The notes under the pieces were generated by a model. It did not search any database. It worked only from the letters and a program-made list of their open reading frames with translations, and had not been told where the DNA came from. Positions 61,371-64,000 of a DNA stretch of 64,000 nt are shown one piece after another. Both the position numbers and the translations under genes were made by a program. Position 1 is the first letter of the stretch, and the number at the start of each line of letters is the position of its first letter. The DNA comes from Calycina herbarum (Eukaryota; Ascomycota; Leotiomycetes; Helotiales; Pezizellaceae), in NCBI GenBank assembly GCA_001414485.1, contig LLEY01000064.1:1-64000 (forward strand). The letters run 5' to 3'.

Positions 61371-61991
61371 GAAAAGCCTTAAGAAAGACTAGATTAAGGC
61401 CTATATTAGATTAAGAACTAGTAGGAATAGGCAGGGCTGCTAGACGAGCAACCTCTACCTCTTGCTACTCTTGTTCCTCTCTCTCTTTCTCCTCCTTTTC
61501 TTTCTTTTCTATCTCTTTAGTAGCGTCAAGTTTATTAAGAAAACGAAGCTCTTAATAGAACATTTTATACTACCTTTCTTTTAGAAAGATCTTCTGCTTT
61601 TATAACCGTAGAATCCTTACTATCGCCTTCTTCTCCTCTCTCTCTAGCTTCTTCTCTTATCTTTTAATAGAGGTCTAGTCGCTAGTATAGAGAACGTTCT
61701 TCTCCTAGGCGTCGTCGGTTCTATTATATTTTAACTTCGACTAAACGTATTTAAAATATTAAGAAGATTAAGAGAAATTAATAAAACATCTACGCTTTTA
61801 AGAAGCATAGTAAGAGTATAGTAATATTTTATTATAAACTATTTTAATACTTTTTATAAGAAGTATTTATTCTTCTTTCTTTTTCTATATAAGATAGAAT
61901 ATAATAAAAGGAAAGGATACTACTAGTACTCTAACCGAGTTCCTTAGCTTATACTTAAGCGTAAGAACACGCTAGGCTAAGAAGAGGATAG

Positions 61992-62439
61992 TATTACGAA
62001 TCACGTTATACGTAGTAAGTAGTCTAGACAGAGCTCTAATAGGATAAGATACGATATCTAGGAAATAGAAGGTAATATAAAAGGGAATTAGTAATATAAA
62101 GGTATTTAGGTATTCTAGGATCTTATTATTAGATAACTGTTAGAAGTTATATAATAGATTCTATTAGATCCTATAGAGGATCTATAGAGATCTAGGGATC
62201 TATACCTATATAGAGATCTAGATAGTACAGAAGGTTTTATATATATACTAGCACGTCTGCTATTAGATAGAAGCTTCGTACTTAACTTTAGTTATCAATC
62301 TTATTATCTTATTTAACATCTTTAATATAAGTAATAAGTTTATTTCTAAGTAAACATCCCGGCGTATCTATACTTCTTACTTATATACTAACTTTCGAGA
62401 CTTAGTTATCTTTGTTTAGTTCGTTTAAGTTTCGTTATA
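61992..62439 (+). repeat. Gypsy B 3' LTR
   Basis: 448 bp, equal in length to the 5' LTR, and differing mainly by C/T and G/A transitions. Confidence 0.92.
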
Positions 62440-63146
62440 AATAGTATAATATTAACTAAAGAGTATAGAAGATCGAGGTTTACGTCTATATATATATAGC
62501 TATACTATTATATATAACGCTATACCTAATCGGGACTAGCTACGGCTATACCCTAGTTAGACTAAACTATATATTTTCTTAATAAATTACTTAATACTAG
62601 AATAAGCTATTATATAATAAAAGATATTATAAGATTATTTTATAATAATACGAACTAGATACTACTCTAGAAGAGATATATAGAAGTACGTTCGAATAGA
62701 ATTTTATATATAGATACTAGACTCTAATATAAAGGAAAAGACTAAATTAGTCTTTCTTAATAGAGAGAAGATTACTATTTATAAGAGGTTTAGATAATAG
62801 TAAGTTTAGAAGCTATCTAGCTATTCTAAATCTTGAAATAATATCTATATCGTATTCTATTTAGTACGTAGACTCGGTAATTATAATTTCGATTATTATA
62901 ATTAATTCCTAATAGTTCTATTATATTCTCTCTTCTTAAAAAGACTCGTCTTTAAGGCTTTATATTATTAGTATAGTATCGATATAGTATTAGTAGACGG
63001 TGTCTATAGGTAGTAGTATTATCGTTTATAGTTTAAATCGTAGTTTATTAGTCGTCTTTTATATAATAATAGCGATAAACAAAAGAAAGAGATCTAATTA
63101 GCTATTAGATAGAAGTTAGTAGACTATAGTAGTATTTATAAAACCT

Positions 63147-64000
63147 TTTTTCGTAGATTAATCTCTCTTACTTCTGTCTAATAAGCTAAATTCCTTCTAT
63201 AAAGACTCTCTTTAAAAGGCCTTCGTTCTCGTCTACGTCTCTAGAAAAGAGTATAAGAAGAGAGAGAATTCGCTTAATTCTCTCTATCTCGAATATCTAA
63301 TAATACTTCGTTTCTAAGACTACTAGAGCTCTTAAACGTAGAGCTATAGCCTAAACCTTCTTTAGAGAGATTAGAGAAGCTATAGACTACTACTTTAGTA
63401 CTACTCTTAATAGTATCTCTCTAGAACTCCTACTCTTTCTCTAAGCCTTTTATACTTAAGTAGCTGACCTTAGCCTTGCTTTCTACTAGATATATACTAA
63501 AGAGACCTTATCTCTACTCTCTTTAGCCTTTAATACTTACTCTAAGTATAGAGACGCCTCTACGCTCTCGTTAACTCTCTTCTCTCTTCTAAGCCTTATA
63601 AGGAAAATTTTATACGTATAGACTATAAAGAATACCTTAATATCTAAGAACAAAGCTAAAGCTATAAATATAATAATAATAACAACTATACTATCTCTCT
63701 CTTCTACTACTTCTAAGCTATAGAAGAATAAGAGATCCTCGGCTAAATCTAACTTTAAAGTCTTTGTTTAACTATTACTAGACTCTCTTAATAGAAACTA
63801 TTCTGTCTTAACTATCTATCTTATACTTTATAACCTAAAAATAAGCTATAAAGAGCTTGTTTAAGAAGTACTCTTAGTTAACTCTAGGTTTGTTATTATA
63901 CTTAAAAGTAAAGAAGTCTTAGATACTCTTTTATTAATAAAGAGAGCTTTTATCTAAACTCTATTATTTATAGCTAGAATAGAGGTCTTGTAAGAACAGG
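63147..64000 (+). mobile_element. Second Tad-like LINE, 5' part, cut by the window edge
   Basis: It begins with the same CCTTTTTTCGTAGAT as the first LINE, and follows the same leader (TTCCTTCTATA, AGACTCTCTTTAAAAGGCC). It runs to the end of the window within the ORF1 region. It looks more heavily RIP-mutated than the first copy. A left target duplication was not established. Confidence 0.8.

Larger units (their letters stand above)
53327..62439 (+). mobile_element. Gypsy B: complete Ty3/gypsy (chromovirus-type) element with nested Fot1-like copy
   Basis: The element has two 448-bp LTRs and a perfect 5-bp duplication AATAG (53322-53326 and 62440-62444). The internal order on plus is gag, protease, RT, RNase H (interrupted by the Fot1-like copy), integrase and a C-terminal chromodomain-like part. 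Without the insertion it is about 7.25 kb. It is inserted in copia C. Confidence 0.93.
42770..63146 (-). mobile_element. Copia C: old Ty1/copia element split by a LINE and by gypsy B
   Basis: A minus-strand copia occupies about 42770-46289, 52170-53321 and 62445-63146. The intervening DNA is the LINE (TSD of 17 bp) and gypsy B (TSD AATAG), so these flanks were once contiguous. RT is at about 43000-43850, with integrase to its right. A Gln-rich gag-like frame lies at about 52560-52860. LTRs were not identified. The left end is truncated after an RNase H start near 42770, and the right end is ill-defined before the second LINE. Confidence 0.7.

Overview
The window looks like filamentous ascomycete chromosomal DNA. 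The genes have short GT-AG introns (about 47-140 nt) with CTGAC-type branch sites. The protein set is fungal: DUF1996, a pisatin-demethylase-like P450, a serine-rich cupredoxin, a Pil1/LSP1 eisosome protein, a fibroin-3-related protein and an RCR-family protein. Three Fot1/Flipper-like transposons and heavy CpA-to-TpA mutation (repeat-induced point mutation, RIP) agree. A Leotiomycete (Helotiales/Sclerotiniaceae-like) source is my inference and not proven.

The window has two compartments. From 1 to about 25.6 kb it is gene-bearing, with normal CA/TG dinucleotides. In order it holds a solo copia LTR (5-174), DUF1996 secreted protein (+), cytochrome P450 (+), GPI-type cupredoxin (+), LURP-one/tubby-fold protein (+), Pil1/LSP1 paralogue (-), small His/Ser/Arg-rich protein (-), flavin-reductase-like protein (-), Cys-rich orphan (-), fibroin-3-related membrane protein (-) and RCR-like membrane protein (-). 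The gaps between genes are long (0.6-2.6 kb). The first four genes are on + and the rest on -. Several minus-strand genes encode proteins expected at the plasma membrane or cell cortex, but no metabolic cluster is evident.

From about 25.86 kb to the end the DNA is an AT-rich compartment almost devoid of CA and TG, and it holds only nested, RIP-killed transposons. Gypsy A (minus, 5' LTR 40070-40535, truncated at the left near 26.1 kb) carries a Fot1-like copy (26139-27955) and a complete copia element, copia A (29779-37616, TSD TATTA), which itself carries a second Fot1-like copy (33148-35007). An unclassified gag fragment (40541 to about 42760) follows. An old copia C (minus, from about 42770) is interrupted by a Tad-like LINE (46307-52152, 17-bp TSD) and by gypsy B (53327-62439, TSD AATAG), which holds the third Fot1-like copy (57656-59516). 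A second LINE begins near 63147 and runs off the window.

Target duplications allow the insertion order to be read. RIP changes fall on functional residues: RT aspartates became Asn in all four LTR elements, and zinc-knuckle Cys/His became Tyr. No translatable transposon protein remains. No tRNA, rRNA or CRISPR was recognised.
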